In this document: positions 34,795 to 46,744 of the stretch, one piece after another
Position numbering within the stretch: position 1 is the stretch's first letter
How the letters are laid out: every line of letters begins with the position of its first letter
From: Pictodentalium vernedei
Taxonomy: Eukaryota; Mollusca; Scaphopoda; Dentaliida; Dentaliidae
NCBI GenBank assembly: GCA_031216915.1
Contig: CM062294.1
Span: 165,495,455-165,559,454, forward strand
Length of the DNA: 64,000 nucleotides
Reading direction: 5' to 3'
Translations under genes and position numbers: made by a program
Notes under the pieces: model-generated
Seen by the model: only the letters and a program-made list of their open reading frames with translations
Told to the model about the DNA's origin: nothing
The model's database searches: none

Positions 34795-34829
34795 GTGTCT
34801 TTCTAATTTATCATAAATAAGAAAGATAC
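34795..34829 (+). other. Conserved 3' hairpin of copy C
   Basis: GTGTCTTTCTAATTT pairs with AAATAAGAAAGATAC; the A to G change at the third stem base gives a G-C to G-U-type change in RNA, so the stem is kept. Confidence 0.55.
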
Positions 34830-35940
34830 ATGTAAAGCCTAATACTCCTTTTCTCCTCGAGGGAATGACTTTTATATAGTTGAGCTTGTTGGATTTTCCT
34901 CTATGTCCTGGGCCCTCCAGCCTTTTTACTATTCAGCTATGTCTGGGTCATTGGTACAGTATAAAAATGTTAAAAAATTTATAGTAATTTATATATTTTT
35001 TATACTTACCAATGACCCAGACGGGGATGGCCCTCCCAGGAGTTGGGAACTCATACCTCCCCGCTGAGGACATAGCGTTTACCAGGCACTGGTTGTAAGA
35101 ATGATTAATGGCGCCAATATCGGGACGTCCTTGACACTGCGCATGCGCAGTAGAGGCGAAGTATGGAGGGCCATTCAGGACATGTTTTCTTTGGTTTTAG
35201 ATGCAAATTTTGGGGATTTAGCCCAAGAACATTAGGTTTCACTAGGGAAAAAAATCGGAGAAAGCTGATTTTTTCAGGGAATGTCGAGTACATGTCACTG
35301 AACGATTAGACAAAAGTCCCCTAAAATCCCATTTGAGCTTTTTTTTCTACAGCCTTTTTTCGAAAACGCGTTTGAAAAAAATTTTAAAAAATCGCACAAA
35401 CTTTGTAACCGCGAATTGATCCAACTGTATTTTTTGTTTACGCGTATTTTGAGCTACATAATGTCTAATATACATTTACCTAGAGGTAAATGTGCATTCT
35501 GTGACAATTTCTGCGAAAAATTATTGAAAATTCACAAAAAAGTATCGGATTTATGCAAAAAATGACGATTTTCCTAACGGATTTGCTCAAAGTGTCGTAG
35601 TACAGAATGGGATGTTAGTTGGACAGACGATAAAAAATCCACCACCATTTGAAGACTTTTATCATTGCTTACAAAATAGACATTATGGAAGACCCCCTCT
35701 GCTTCTGGCCGAGTTCCCCTTTTGGCATAAAATTCGTCAGCATGAGAACTCAACTATTTTCGGGCTTGGGACCGAACAGACACGTCTGTGTCTGGCAGCA
35801 TTAGATCAATAAATAATATTTACAGAATGTACAAAAATCAATAAATAATATTTACAGAATGTACAAATCAATCAACATGGATTAAGTTACATTGACTATT
35901 ATCAACGCTATATACAGAAATGACATGACCTATATACATA

Positions 35941-37323
35941 TTATTCATCGAACTCAGAAATTTCCGACAGGACAGTGTTTCTGTGGTTGTTACAAGAATC
36001 CGAACTGCAATTACACAAACCTGAGCAAGAGAGTCCTGCCTTCTTACACCCACACCTTTTTGTACAAGCACTCTTACAACCACAACTGATCAGATTCAGT
36101 AGGTTATCGGGGGCACATGGCTTTGTGGCTGCAGTCGGTACAAGAAGTCCATTGTCTAGCAACCACCCCCAATCTGTCAGAGGAAGCGAAGTGCCCAGCC
36201 ATTGTTGGACCTGGAGATAACATCTGTAGACATGTTGTTGTGCAGCATCACTGCTTGGTGGGAGTGAGGCAAGGTCGATGGGTTTATTCAGTTTAGATTT
36301 TGCTACATAACGCTTGTAAGTGACATATCTATATTGGTCGAGAGAGGAAACAGTTTTACTCCCGTATAAGATCAGGAGAAGTTGTTCCCCGGCAGCGGCT
36401 ACTGCACTTGGTGTACTGTCATCCGCCAAAATTGTGTTGACATACTGTTGTGAGTCGCTAGTAACATCGGAGACAATTGTACTGAATACTTTCTTCTTAC
36501 CAACTCGAAAGAGTGCAGAAGTAGTGTCACAACCACTTATAGAATGTGCTACAAGGAGGTTGCTTCTATGGTCACCCATTTTGGTTGCTATTTCACTAAC
36601 TGAAACTAGTAAGTTTGGGGTAATGGAATACATCATGTGAATATTACATCCCGGTTGAACTCGAGAGGTAAGAATGACTAACAAGTCTGTGTCTGTTCCC
36701 ACAACGACAACATTGTTGTCATCTTGAGCGATGTCAAGTGCAGTTTCGGCTATCAGTACATCAGCATCAGCCTCGGCCTGCTTGGACTGAATATTGATAG
36801 CAGATAGCTCCTGCATTAGAAGATCGATCAGTTGGGTTTTGTTCTTGGCATTTGCAAGGAAATCGGATTGGGGTGTGGTGGCTGGTAACTCGGGTGAGAT
36901 ATTGATATCAATGGAATACCTGTCTTTAGATCTACGGGTTTGTTCCATGCCCTTTGTCGACATTGTACAAGCATAACCATCAAAAACAACCACGACGTTC
37001 GCCCCAAAATGTCTCACTAGATAATTGGAATATGATGTACATATGTCCTTATATGACGACTGTTTAGGCCATACAACTGCCCTCAATAAAAATCCACCAT
37101 CTACAACAAACGGAGAATGTTCTGGGATTTTAGTTTGCTCGGAACCGTATGTTTTGAGGATCTTACCGAGCGTGCTTTTCTGTGTCTTCCTCATTCCAGC
37201 AGAATCAAACAATGCTGGTGGTTTCGGGGCGAGTTCATATTTGAGATACTCTTCCATCTCTGTTTGTGACTGAATAACACATGTGATGCGGTTGAACAGA
37301 ATTGTGGGGTCAATCACTTCCAC
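35941..37323 (-). CDS. XPG/FEN1-like nuclease with Cys-rich tail, transposon-encoded
   Basis: 460 codons open on the - strand. The reading starts at GTG, and the frame is open for some way upstream, so this is really the 3' part of a longer protein split by a frameshift. It has PIN/XPG-type acidic positions: VVDGG (Asp 75), VVVFDGY (Asp 115), AEADADV (Glu 184, Asp 186, Asp 188), GTDTDLL (Asp 211, 213) and GCDTTS (Asp 266), followed by RVGKKK, like the DNA-binding loop of FEN1-family nucleases. The tail (about 413-450) is a dense Cys cluster of the C-x-C-x3-C type, like tesmin/TSO1 CXC domains. Likely cuts branched DNA during transposition; activity is inferred. No near neighbour except its own upstream part. 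Confidence 0.7.
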   Translation of the reverse strand: MEVIDPTILFNRITCVIQSQTEMEEYLKYELAPKPPALFDSAGMRKTQKSTLGKILKTYGSEQTKIPEHSPFVVDGGFLLRAVVWPKQSSYKDICTSYSNYLVRHFGANVVVVFDGYACTMSTKGMEQTRRSKDRYSIDINISPELPATTPQSDFLANAKNKTQLIDLLMQELSAINIQSKQAEADADVLIAETALDIAQDDNNVVVVGTDTDLLVILTSRVQPGCNIHMMYSITPNLLVSVSEIATKMGDHRSNLLVAHSISGCDTTSALFRVGKKKVFSTIVSDVTSDSQQYVNTILADDSTPSAVAAAGEQLLLILYGSKTVSSLDQYRYVTYKRYVAKSKLNKPIDLASLPPSSDAAQQHVYRCYLQVQQWLGTSLPLTDWGWLLDNGLLVPTAATKPCAPDNLLNLISCGCKSACTKRCGCKKAGLSCSGLCNCSSDSCNNHRNTVLSEISEFDE

Positions 37324-38216
37324 GGACTTTGATGCTATTTGCCATCGATGCGAAAGAATTCACAGTGTCAACACGTCGTAGTTTGATGCTGTTGAACGTT
37401 TTGCTTACAACATTCGATACACAACATTCACCAATTTTGCGAACTTGGTCACAGTTCACAGTTTCGTCGGCCACAAGCCCGGTCGCTATAGAGACTAATT
37501 GTAGTGAATCTCTATTCTGAAAGGGGGAATGCACTCTGAGCCAGTTCAATAATTTGGTGATACATGAACAAAATTTTTGAGAGCATTACATATCGGAAGG
37601 CAAAGAGGTAGTCCATGTACCCATTTCGCAACAGTGCTATCGGTTATTCCTCTGCCATGTGTGAGACCACCAGGGAGCTTGAACATTCTCATTAAACACT
37701 GCTCTATGGTCTGATCAGAATATATCCCGTCCCAGAATTTATCAGAGCGCCTTATGGTAAAGTAACCTTTCTCAGTGAACAACTTCAAATCATCCTGTTG
37801 CATTATTTCTGTTAGCTCATTCATCTGCTGCAAATAGTGATGAGAACTTTTTGCGTATGCAAAATGACCACCTGCGTGAAATACTGGAATCATATTGCGA
37901 ACACAATATGTGTGGAGTTTCCAGTCGCCTGTGAGCTCTGCTCTCAAGAACAACTGGAGAAGACCTATTTGCTCGTAGTATTGTACCCAAAGCTTTCCTG
38001 TGCGTCCTACGGACGCATTCTGGAGCAGTTCGTGTAATTTTGACAGTAGATGGTTGACACTTTCTTGATTGACAGCGTCAGCTGTTGTACAGTTACCTCT
38101 GGCAAGTCCACAGAATATTTACACATCAAGGGCGTGCACACATTACATGCCAATGCATCTTGAGTGTAGGCGAACACCACATTATGTGATTTAATCGAAC
38201 ATGGAAATTGAAACAA
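37310..38216 (-). pseudogene. Upstream part of the transposon protein, broken by frameshifts
   Basis: Three pieces read on the - strand in alternating frames: about 38216-38100 (SHNVVFAYTQDALACNVCTP), about 38117-37546 (GKLWVQYYEQIGLLQLFLRA, LTGDWKLH, FTIRRSDKFWDG, GGLTHGRGI), and 37549-37310 (NWLRVHSPFQNRDSLQLVSI, VADETVNCDQ). I recognise the order 'LTGDW.LH ... RRSD..W.G ... GGLT.GRG' from a family of uncharacterised metazoan proteins that continue into an XPG-like and Cys-rich end, which supports reading the pieces as one decayed gene with the nuclease. The function of this part is unknown. At least two frameshifts and probably a short deletion at 37546. Confidence 0.65.
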
Positions 38217-39931
38217 TGATGCTATAATACGGTATTTGAATGAGAAAAGTCGATGCCATTTGAATTTGAGTTTAGGGGGTATGGTTAATATTTCACACGT
38301 TTCACCAGTTCATTATGGAATAAATGACTATTGTTATATATCATTATAAAGCCACTGCTTTTCTGCAATTTTTGATATATAATTTAACTCCCAAAGTAGT
38401 CGTAGATTTGATTTAATGGACGTTGTGTACCGTTGTGTGTATGAAAACAATAAAATTTTTTTCGTAATTTTGTACATTTTCATGAATATTTCACCATTGA
38501 GTGTGAGGATTGGTACAAAGTTGGCATTTTCTGTTGGGGATATGTATTCTCAATATAATTCAGCACGATATTTATGATTCTCACCCTACTAAGGCGAATA
38601 AGAATGAGAAATATGGAGCTGGGTCGAATTTTTTTTTAAATTTTTTTTTTTCATCAAAAAAACGCTATAACTAAAAAAGCTCAACTCGGATTCGCGGGGA
38701 CTTTTCACACTTTATCCGCAATGTGTGTCCCGGAAACATATAAAAAAATCAGCTTTCTCCGATTTTTTTCCTTACTTTCTCATTTTTATGTCTAATGTGC
38801 CTGGACTAATTGGGGGTCAAAATTTGTGTTTGGCCCTAGATTTTCAAGAGTTAGCACCAGCTATGTCTGGGTCATTGGTAAGTATAAAAAATATAGAAAT
38901 TACTATAAATTTTTTAACTTTCATTGCATCTAAGCACCTCAGTGGCCGTATTTCATCTAAATTTCCAGACACAATTTTTTTGTTTTTCTTCAGATATCCA
39001 AAAATTCAAAATATTCATTGTGCATAGCTTTCCTCGAAAATGGGAAATTATGGCTGTACAAAATGGTGCAAATTGTGGCAATGTCATTATGTGGGAGTAT
39101 ATTTCATTATCTAGAAATAAAATTCACGGCATTCCAAATGAAATAATAAAAAAATCCAAATGTACCTACTGTTTGTTGTTTTCATTCAGTTCCTCCCAAA
39201 ACCACTCAAGAATTCAAATAAACACACTCAATTCCTATTGGCTTATACTTCCTAGACAATTTGCCCCTGTGTCAGTGGACGATTCGCCCCTAGTTTTTGT
39301 GGACGATTCGTCAATTAAGGTCAAAATTACTCTATGATTGGTGGGGGGGGGGGGGGGGGAATTGTTCAGCAATTTGTCATTCACAAACTTCACAATGACG
39401 CAACCAGACCTGTTCAGCTTTGTCATATTTTGAGCAGGACGGTGATGCCACTTGCGAATGCGTGAAATGTTTCCATGTTGTAATTCCAATATTATAATCA
39501 ACCCTGGGCGATTGTGTGTGATCATTGACAATTTTTGTCAACATTGGTGAAACATCACCTTCAGGCATATCAAGGGAGCTAACTATCACACTTATCACAT
39601 CGAGCAGAGCAACCTGCAATTCCCAAAATTAAAATGAGAAAAGAGCCATTTCAAATGATTAATTGTATGGATTTCTTCACATTTGTCAGTAGCATTCCCC
39701 ATAGAAAGCCCTTTAGGGTGATTGGTCTTGACCATAAAGTTTATGAAAGAAGTTTGTCTGGTGTTTGATCACCATTTCAAGTTAAGATGCTTGACACATC
39801 AGTGAAGTGAAGGTCTTTTTTTTGTTCCGTTTGCAGTAAAATGCAATCATGAACGGTTCGGAGGTTACGTTTTTTTAAATCATCGTAACCTCCCTGTAAC
39901 CTGAACGACCGTTCGCGACTTATTTCCAGGC

Positions 39932-40061
39932 CTGATTGTCGATGCTCGGTCATTCTCACTGGGTACTCTGGCTTTCTCCACCTGTAAAACAGTCACGGTC
40001 ATGATTAGCCATCGTGCATAAGTATGTGACCTTAAACACCAATACATAAATAAATAAATTT
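39932..40061 (+). repeat. 3' part of a 5S-type SINE (head missing)
   Basis: GGGTACTCTGGCTTTCTCCA, CATGATTAGCCATCGTGCAT and a (AAAT)n-like tail match 50260-50366. Confidence 0.65.
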
Positions 40062-40129
40062 GATCATAAGTACTTAATTTATGCCAAAATACATTTTCCT
40101 GTTGCCCCATCAGAACCGCAGGAGCTAAA

Positions 40130-40690
40130 AATAGAAAAAAATTAAAATGCTCGTATCTCCAAAACTATACTGCACTGAGAATTTTTATTTTGTGTGAAGC
40201 TTCCTTAGGAACAGCCAAAAGGAATGGTCCCAAAAAATCTTTTGCCATCGGCTTTATCACAGGGTACTTTTCCAGGACATTGAAAAAATGCTGAGTCAGC
40301 ATTTTTTTAACTTGTGAGTAATGGGAACAATATTAAAGAATCTTCTTCTCCCATACCACTGTTCCAAAGGCTTTCATATTTCACATACAACATTTCTGGA
40401 AGATTCATTCACATGTTTGTTGAAATCAAATCCCTGGGTCCATATTTGGGCTCTCTGTGGGAGCCCAAATGTTTGAATTAGTGCAACATCAGGAATACTC
40501 TTTAAAAATCTTCTTCAGATCCACCAATCAGAATCTTTTGATATTTGGTATGCAGCATCCTTAGTGGGGTGAGATTCAAGTTTGTTCAAGCCAAGTCCCT
40601 GGGTTCATATTTGGGCTCCCTGTGGGAGCCCAAATTATAACTTAGTTCAATATGAGGAATATTCTTTGAAAACTCCGCTCCCTGGGTGAT
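40130..40690 (+). repeat. Tandem repeat with hairpin GGGCTCCCTGTGGGAGCCC
   Basis: The hairpin phrase occurs at about 40451 and 40611, each preceded by AAGTCCCTGGGT(T/C)CATAT-like sequence and followed by ATCAGGAAT or ATGAGGAAT. Unit about 165 bp. Confidence 0.6.
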
Positions 40691-40989
40691 TTAATTACAG
40701 TGCACACTCCACGTACTAGACTTTTGAGAATGAACTAGACTACTTGATGGTAACTCAAAATTTACATGTTCAATTCTCTAATACCAGCAGGTATCCTTGC
40801 TGTTGTATTTTCTCAAAATGTACTTCCAAATCATTGAATTTTACGTAACAAAACACTTGAAAATCAGTGGATCTATCCCAATTACCCAAGTTGTAGTATG
40901 GTAGTGCAGTATTCTTTGACAAACAGCTAGAGGTACACATTCCTTCAGCCATCTTGGACTGGGTTAATGAGTTTGCAAACCCAACAGTT

Positions 40990-41105
40990 TCTCATCACTG
41001 CATGGTGGTTCTTTTCAGGTACTCCAGTTTTCTCCTTCCTTAAAACTGTCAGACTCATGTGATCCTGGGTGTTGAAAATGGGTTTTGAATCCCAATAAAT
41101 AACAT
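40990..41105 (+). repeat. 3' SINE fragment
   Basis: CAGGTACTCCAGTTTTCTCC and AAAACTGTCAGACTCATG match SINE tails at 41370-41430 and 50270-50310. Confidence 0.5.
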
Positions 41106-41115
41106 CAGATTAGTT

Positions 41116-41430
41116 TTGTTGGGAATGCGGTGGCTCAGTGGTTTTGGCATTGGACTCCAAACCGAAAGGTCCATGGTTTGATTCCCACCAGGAGTAACCG
41201 TATTGTGTCCATGGGCAAGACACTTAATCCTGATTGCCTGTGTGTGGGTACAGTGGCAGTGTTTATTAAGGCATACTGCATGTCAATGGTGCACTTGCCT
41301 TCAACCAGTACTAACCCTACTTGTGCTGAGTTAGTACATTGGTGAGTCTGACAGTTACTTTCTGCTGCTTGGTGGTTCTCTACAGGGAGTCTGGCTTCCT
41401 CCCCCAATAAAACTGTCTGATGAAGGGGTG
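41116..41430 (+). repeat. tRNA-headed SINE
   Basis: GTGGCTCAGTGGTTTTGGC (A-box) and GGTTTGATTCCC (B-box) form a tRNA-like head. The body starts GGGCAAGACACTTAATCCTG and ends GGCTTCCTCCCCCAATAAAA, as in the 5S-headed copies. So one body is joined to different RNA polymerase III heads. Confidence 0.75.
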
Positions 41431-41517
41431 ACCCAGGATGTCAAAAGTGTGGGCTTTATTCTGAAGTGCAGGTGCCGCAACTTGATGCCTTCATATTCTG
41501 TGGATATGCTTCACATT

Positions 41518-41922
41518 TATTCATTTATTATTTGTTTATTGGTGTTTAAGGTCACATAATGCACAATGGCTAATCATGACCGTGACAGTTTTACGGGTGG
41601 AGGAAGCCAGAGTACCTGGAGGGAACCACCAAGCAATGACGAGCAGCTGCCAGCTCCCAAACATCGTAACTCTGCACTGCAGCACAGGCAGGGTTAGATT
41701 GGTTGAAGACATGAGCGCCATCAATGTACAGTACGCCTCAGTACACAGCGTCATCGTACCCCCCATGTGGACAATTGGGGTTAAGTGCCTTGCCCAAGGA
41801 CCCAGCGTGGGAGTCTGAATCGATCGCTGAGATGGTCATCTATCCGAGAACTAACCGCACTCGACATTGCTTAACTTCGGTGATCTGACGAGAACCTCTT
41901 ACTCCAACGTCACTGCGCCCCC
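41518..41922 (-). mobile_element. 5S rRNA-headed SINE, full length, antisense
   Basis: Bounded by a perfect 13-bp target duplication TATGCTTCACATT (41505-41517 and 41923-41935). Read on the - strand, the head has the 5S-like GGTTCTCGTCAGATCACCGA block, then the body with GGGCAAGGCACTTAACCCC and a tail of TAAT/AAAT repeats. 405 bp. 5S-headed SINEs are known from fish (SINE3) and bivalves (Meta-SINE types). Confidence 0.85.
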
Positions 41923-41968
41923 TATGCTTCACATTAGTTTGGAATTAAAATTATTTAGTTTTTGAGAG

Positions 41969-42034
41969 TTTGCCTTGTGGCAATTTATGGGAGAGTGCCA
42001 AGTGGCACTCTCCCATAAATTGTAACAGGACAAA
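41969..42034. repeat. Short palindromic element (TTGCCTTGTTACAATTTATG family), copy 3
   Basis: Arms TTTGCCTTGTGGCAATTTAT / ATAAATTGTAACAGGACAAA; same family as 1412-1477 and 11891-11954. Confidence 0.7.
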
Positions 42035-42174
42035 GAGACTTGGACAAATTTGGATGACCAAAAATAGTTTAGCACTCTACCAGTTAAAATCCGATAAATA
42101 AATAAATAAATAAATTAAGATTTGTCACCAAAAGAGTTAATAAACATTATTTTGTTACTTTCTGTTTAATGTAG

Positions 42175-42275
42175 GCACTAAAAGCTGCTTTTGAATATTG
42201 TTTTGATAAAGACAATGAGAAGGGTGTATGCAAGTACCAGGAAGATCTCATTCAATATTTCTCACAACGTCTTAG
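42175..42275 (+). CDS. Exon of NACHT-TPR host gene
   Basis: AATGTAG precedes the exon and GTAAGT follows at 42276. It has 33 codons and two bases of a split codon. It starts ALKAAFEYCFDKDN and has KYQEDLIQYFSQRL, the pattern 'FSHD.LRQA...YH..LA.YF' of the nephrocystin-3/TTC41 family continued from the previous exon. Phase 0 in, phase 2 out, and it joins the exon at 62070 as AG|A (Arg). Confidence 0.7.
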
Positions 42276-42723
42276 GTAAGTTAGTCTATATCTGTTTTGT
42301 TACCAAACCTGATTGTCATTTTGAAAATCACAGGAGCCTGACTATCTCTGTGACTGTACACATAGTATAACTAGTGCCCTGGAAATATTCCAATGCAATC
42401 AAATTGAATCGATCAAATACCAAATCGAATACTACTCGCTATTCACGAATCAAATCAAATATCTAATCAGATTTATTAGAATGGCTACCAGTAGCGCTAC
42501 TGGGGGAAAACATCGTGTTTTAGTCCGGAACATAACTAAGTTGGCCCATACTCCCTATTCCATGTGCCAATGATGGCTATATCTGTCGCCAGCACATGAA
42601 ATAGAAAATACAAGTGGCGGATAAATCCCTCACCACCACTGAATGTGGAGTCGCATGAGATGGAATCCATTTTAAGCTGATGGGCACCTATTTTTAAAAC
42701 AGGTACGCTTTCCTCCCTCTGAT
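42276..42723 (+). other. Intron stretch before DIRS copy F
   Basis: About 450 bp of AT-rich DNA; 42400-42480 contains repeated AAATCGAAT/AAATCAAAT words. No gene seen. Confidence 0.5.
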
Positions 42724-43814
42724 ATTTTTATACTGTACCAATGACCCAGACATAGCTGGTGCTAACTCTTAAAATATAGGGCCAAACACAAATTTTGCCC
42801 CCCAATCCCCAAAATTTGCATCTAAAACTAAAGAAAACATGTCCTGAAAGGCCCTCCACACTTCGCCCCTACTGCGCATGCGCAGTGTCAAGGACGTTCC
42901 GAAATTGGCGCCATTAATCATTCTAAGTTTGGCCCTTCATCAGTTAACATCTGACTGATCTTTGTGCTTTTAAATCTCAGTTTAAATGATGCCAGACACA
43001 TAAATATTAGTGAAATGGTGATTCTAAGGAGGATAGAGAAGGAGGAGAGGAAAAGAATGTGTGACAGAATATTATCAGGGCTGTAACTTAAAATTTTTTA
43101 ATGAAATTATGTTAAGTTACCTATTTTCAAGGCAGCAGCCATTTTGTTGTCATTCTGATTATTTAGTTACACTGTTTTTTAAGTGTTTTCCTCTCTCCCT
43201 GTCCTTTAAGTTCCCCCTTGCTATTCTCCCATGCTTTTGGCATAGTTTCTGTAATTATTATTACTAAAATTTCTTGGGAGTTTTAGCTGAATAACAGAAT
43301 GAATTCTGTTCTTTCCCCATGTTTACGTCTTCACCTACGGGTGGTTAGGCGTTGTGTTCTGCATCTACCATCTGATGTTCTGCAGTTTCTTCCCTGGAAG
43401 TCTCTGTTTTGCATCAGATAGTGTATTTTTGGTAACTGATTTCGGGCCTGGGTGCCTGGAGTCTTATTTTAGTGTTTTTACACTCATTGTTTACATTTAC
43501 AACAGCCCTCTGTGTGAGGGGGGGGATTTCTAAAAAATAATATCTTTATGTTATTTTAATCATAACTAGATACATTATTATTGTTCGTAAGTGTTGAATA
43601 AATTGTTTAAAATATTTTTAAAATTTTTGTCCACACTTAGGCCCGGGATCCATTGGGGCTCAACGTTACTTTTCAGAAACTTGGGCTGTTCTGAAAAAAT
43701 ATTTTTTCAAAATATTTTGATTTCAATTATTTTTTCTATATTAATGGATCATATTATTATGTATTTTGATTGCCAGGGGTTAGTGCGAGTACCAGGACTT
43801 GTTTTCTTTTCACA

Positions 43815-46744
43815 TTGAAAGGATATTGATCAATTGTTTTAAGAGGAAGTCTTCCTCTGACTTTATTATCATTCTATATGTGGTCAGTGTACTCGCATTA
43901 ACTCCTGTTCTGTATCGTATGATTTCGATGACAATATGGGAAGCGTATGTCACGGTATGTTGTTGGGGATTTGGACACTTCGGTCCTTTCCCCGCAGGGT
44001 CACTCTACTTTATCAATTTCTATTTCAGACGATCAAGATTAGGGTGATGTATCTGTGATGTCTTCCAACAGTGTGCCTCCGTCGTCACAATTAATGAAGG
44101 GCTAGCGGAAAAGTGCTCATGTAAATACGCCAATTGCCTAAGAGGACCCTAGTAGGTTCGACGGCCTTTGACGTCCGCTAGCTCGCCCGGTGTAGCGTCC
44201 ATTCACCGAATGGTTCGGCAGCCGGGTTCGTCCGTTGCGGTCTAGAAGGAATTTTGGGGTGATGCGAGCACTATAAATTAACTTAATGCACACCCAGTGA
44301 CGGCGGATCGGAGGGAGAACGCAGGAAGCCTTTTAGTCCGGTTCATAGCTCGTTCCGGTCCATCCGGACGGCAAGCGAGAGAGGCCCCTCTCTCGTTCAA
44401 CAACATCTGGCCCCAGATGTTGTGGTACAAATTGTGTCGCAAGCGGAGCATACGTCCGTCGCTCGGGACGCTCCGTTGTATAGGCAGTCCGCTGAGACTG
44501 CTAAGGCTTCCTCTTCTCGTCAGCGCACACGACCGCACCTTGGCTGCGTGACCGCCGATATATTACCAGCTTCGCCGATCAAGGATTCTTCGGCGACCAG
44601 GTCACTCCATCCGATAGCCAGGGACACGAGGCCTGCAGACTCCGGACGTTCGCATAGGAAGTGTGCGGGAGTCAACGTACACGGAGCTTCCGGCAGCAAT
44701 GCATCGTAAGACCGCTACTGCACAGGCCTCGGGAACGGACGTGCTTTCCTTAATAGCACAGTTTATCGCAGCATCCCAGCATCAACTGAATCTGTCGCAT
44801 ATATTTTATCCGACGATGCTGGGTCGGGACGCTCCGCGGAAGCGGGTACGGACGTCCGAAGTTTCATCCGGTCCGACGGGATACCGAAAGGGATTCGGAG
44901 GATTTCGAGCTTTCCCTTTCGGAACAACATATGCTGTTGTGTATGTCATCTGACTTGGTCTTCTACAGCTTCTTTCGTCGGACCAGAATGCTGCGATGCC
45001 GGATAAGAAACTGATAGCGTCGGTGGACTTAGAAATTTTTGGTTCGGTTCAGGGACATCGTCCCTCAGTTCCGACATAGTCCAATAATGTCACACAAACT
45101 TTCGAATTATTGAACGACGCTATATATATTATTTTATGCTTGCTATCCAAGCATTTCTGGTTTCTTGTTCGAAGAGTTATGGAGATGTCTTTCAAAAGTG
45201 TGCCTCTGTCGTCATAGTTAATGAAGAGTTAGCGGCAATAAGTGCTCATGGAATATGTCTATCGCCTACGGAGTGACATTCGCTAGCTCACCCGGTGTAG
45301 CGTACATTCATCGAATGGTTCGGCTGCCGGGTTCGTCCGTTGCGGTCTAGGAAGGAGATTTGGGTGATGCGAGCACTTTAATTACTTTAGTACTCACCCA
45401 GTGACGGCAGATTGAGGACAGATCGGAGGAAGCCTGTTAGTCCGGTTCCTGGCTTGTCCAGGTCCGTCCAGGCTGTGAGCGAGAGAGGTCCCTCTCTCGC
45501 CCAACAACATAGGGGACCGCATGTTGTGGTTCAGATATTTTACATTCGGAGCATATGTCCGTTGGTCGGGATGCTCCGTTATATTGACAGTCCGAGAGAC
45601 TGTCTTTAATGCTTCCTCATCCTCACGGCAGGGCACACGACCGCACATTGGCTACGTGACCTCGAGTATCCGATCAGTTTCGGCATTCAGTGATTCCACG
45701 GCGAATAGGTCGCGCCATCCGGTAGCCAAGGGACACGAGGCCTATACACTCCGTTCGCTCGCATATTGGAAGTATGCACGGGGTAACGATTACGGAGCTT
45801 CCAGCGGCAATGCGTCGTAAGACTGCTTCTCCTCAGGCCTCAGTGACGGACGTGCTATCCGAGTTAGCACAGTTGTTTCGCAGCATCCCAGCAATTGACA
45901 GTTTCTCGGTCGAATCAGGAATTATCCGACGGCGCTGGGTCGGTGCGGTCCGCGGTTGCATCAGCTACGGACGACCGAACGCTTTATAGGGTCCGACAGG
46001 ATGGCAAAAGGGATTCGAAAGATTTCGAGTTTTCCCTTTAGTAGTAGCGGAAGATGCCTTTCATATCTTCTGGCATTATCTTCCAGTGATTATTATTTCG
46101 GACTTCATTGCTGCGATCTTGGATAAGAGACTTATAGCGTCATTGGACTCGGATTTTTCGATCGGTTCAGGGACATTGTCCCTGACTTACCGACGCAGTC
46201 CAATATTGTCATTACAACATGTGTTTTATTTTTCGACGCTATATATATATATATATACAAGCCTGCTACTAAGCATGATAGTTTAGTTTCTTGTCCGCGT
46301 TGCTCATTTCTGCCATTTTATCATTTATACAAATAGTTTATTTTGGCAGAGCAGGGCATACCGAGAGTTCATATGCGTCTAGACGGTGTGATTAAAGACT
46401 GCATATATTCTTTTTCGCCGTTTATGTCTTTTCCAATTTCAATGTTGGGAACGACATTATGTATAGTAGACTTAACTTAGACGCTTTATTATACGTAATC
46501 CGCCTTACTGAGGCGTTGTCATTACGTCTTCAAGAAAAGATTTACGGGATATTATTCTCAATGTAATTTCTTTTGAGGGCAGTAGTTTGTTCACGTATAA
46601 CTCCGCCCTTCAGTGGCTGATTGGAGTTAGTTAGACGTGACGCAGCCCTAGCTACATCCACACGCGTGGATAGTAAGGTTAAGAACTCTCTCAGAGTCGC
46701 TTCGGTCTCGGAGAAGCTTCTCTTCGACGGCAACTTTTCGGCAA
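43815..46744 (+). pseudogene. Decayed, duplicated gag-like region of copy F
   Basis: TTG replaces the ATG (43815-43817). Two tandem segments equal to B 21766-22845: the first (44058-45184) keeps readable pieces such as APLYRQSAETAKASSSRQRT near 44480, the second (45185-46240) is more decayed. Numerous stops. Confidence 0.85.

Larger units (their letters stand above)
35219..38808 (-). mobile_element. Nested DNA transposon, probably Academ-like, 3590 bp
   Basis: Inserted in the right terminal repeat of DIRS copy C: the element sequence GGGGATTGGGGG is split, with ATT repeated at 35216-35218 and 38809-38811 (3-bp target duplication). Ends are TAGCCCAAGAACATTAG and, inverted, TAGTCCAGGCACATTAG. 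The block GGAAAAAAATCGGAGAAAGC is shared further in, so the inverted ends run to at least 60 bp. It encodes on the - strand an XPG/FEN1-like nuclease with a Cys-rich tail plus an upstream conserved region. Academ transposons are known for an XPG-type nuclease and 3-4 bp duplications, hence the suggestion. The transposase core is missing or unrecognised, so this looks internally deleted. Confidence 0.8.
29056..38918 (+). mobile_element. DIRS-like retrotransposon copy C, interrupted by a DNA transposon
   Basis: Left end ATTTTTATACTG at 29056 after host CCCCCA; right end TTTTTTAAC at 38918 followed by TTTCATTGC. The DNA transposon at 35219-38808 splits the right terminal repeat. Without it the copy is about 6.27 kb. 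It shares the gag duplication (30400 and 31543), the gag-to-RNase H deletion (about 32805) and the lost gag ATG with A and F. It also has its own deletion that removes much of the recombinase N-terminus (near 33860). Confidence 0.92.
38919..42174 (+). other. Intron between DIRS copy C and exon 42175
   Basis: Non-coding. Contains SINE pieces (39932-40061, 40990-41105, 41116-41430, 41518-41922), a repeat with TTTGGGCTCCCTGTGGGAGC hairpins (40130-40690) and a short palindrome (41969-42034). A poly-G run (39343-39360) lies in otherwise unassigned DNA. Confidence 0.6.

Noticed and set aside
35219-38808. Nested element as a PIF/Harbinger or Kolobok transposon
   Set aside because: ATT is not the TWA of PIF/Harbinger or TTAA of Kolobok, and the encoded XPG-like protein does not fit either. 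Academ-like is kept as a tentative call.
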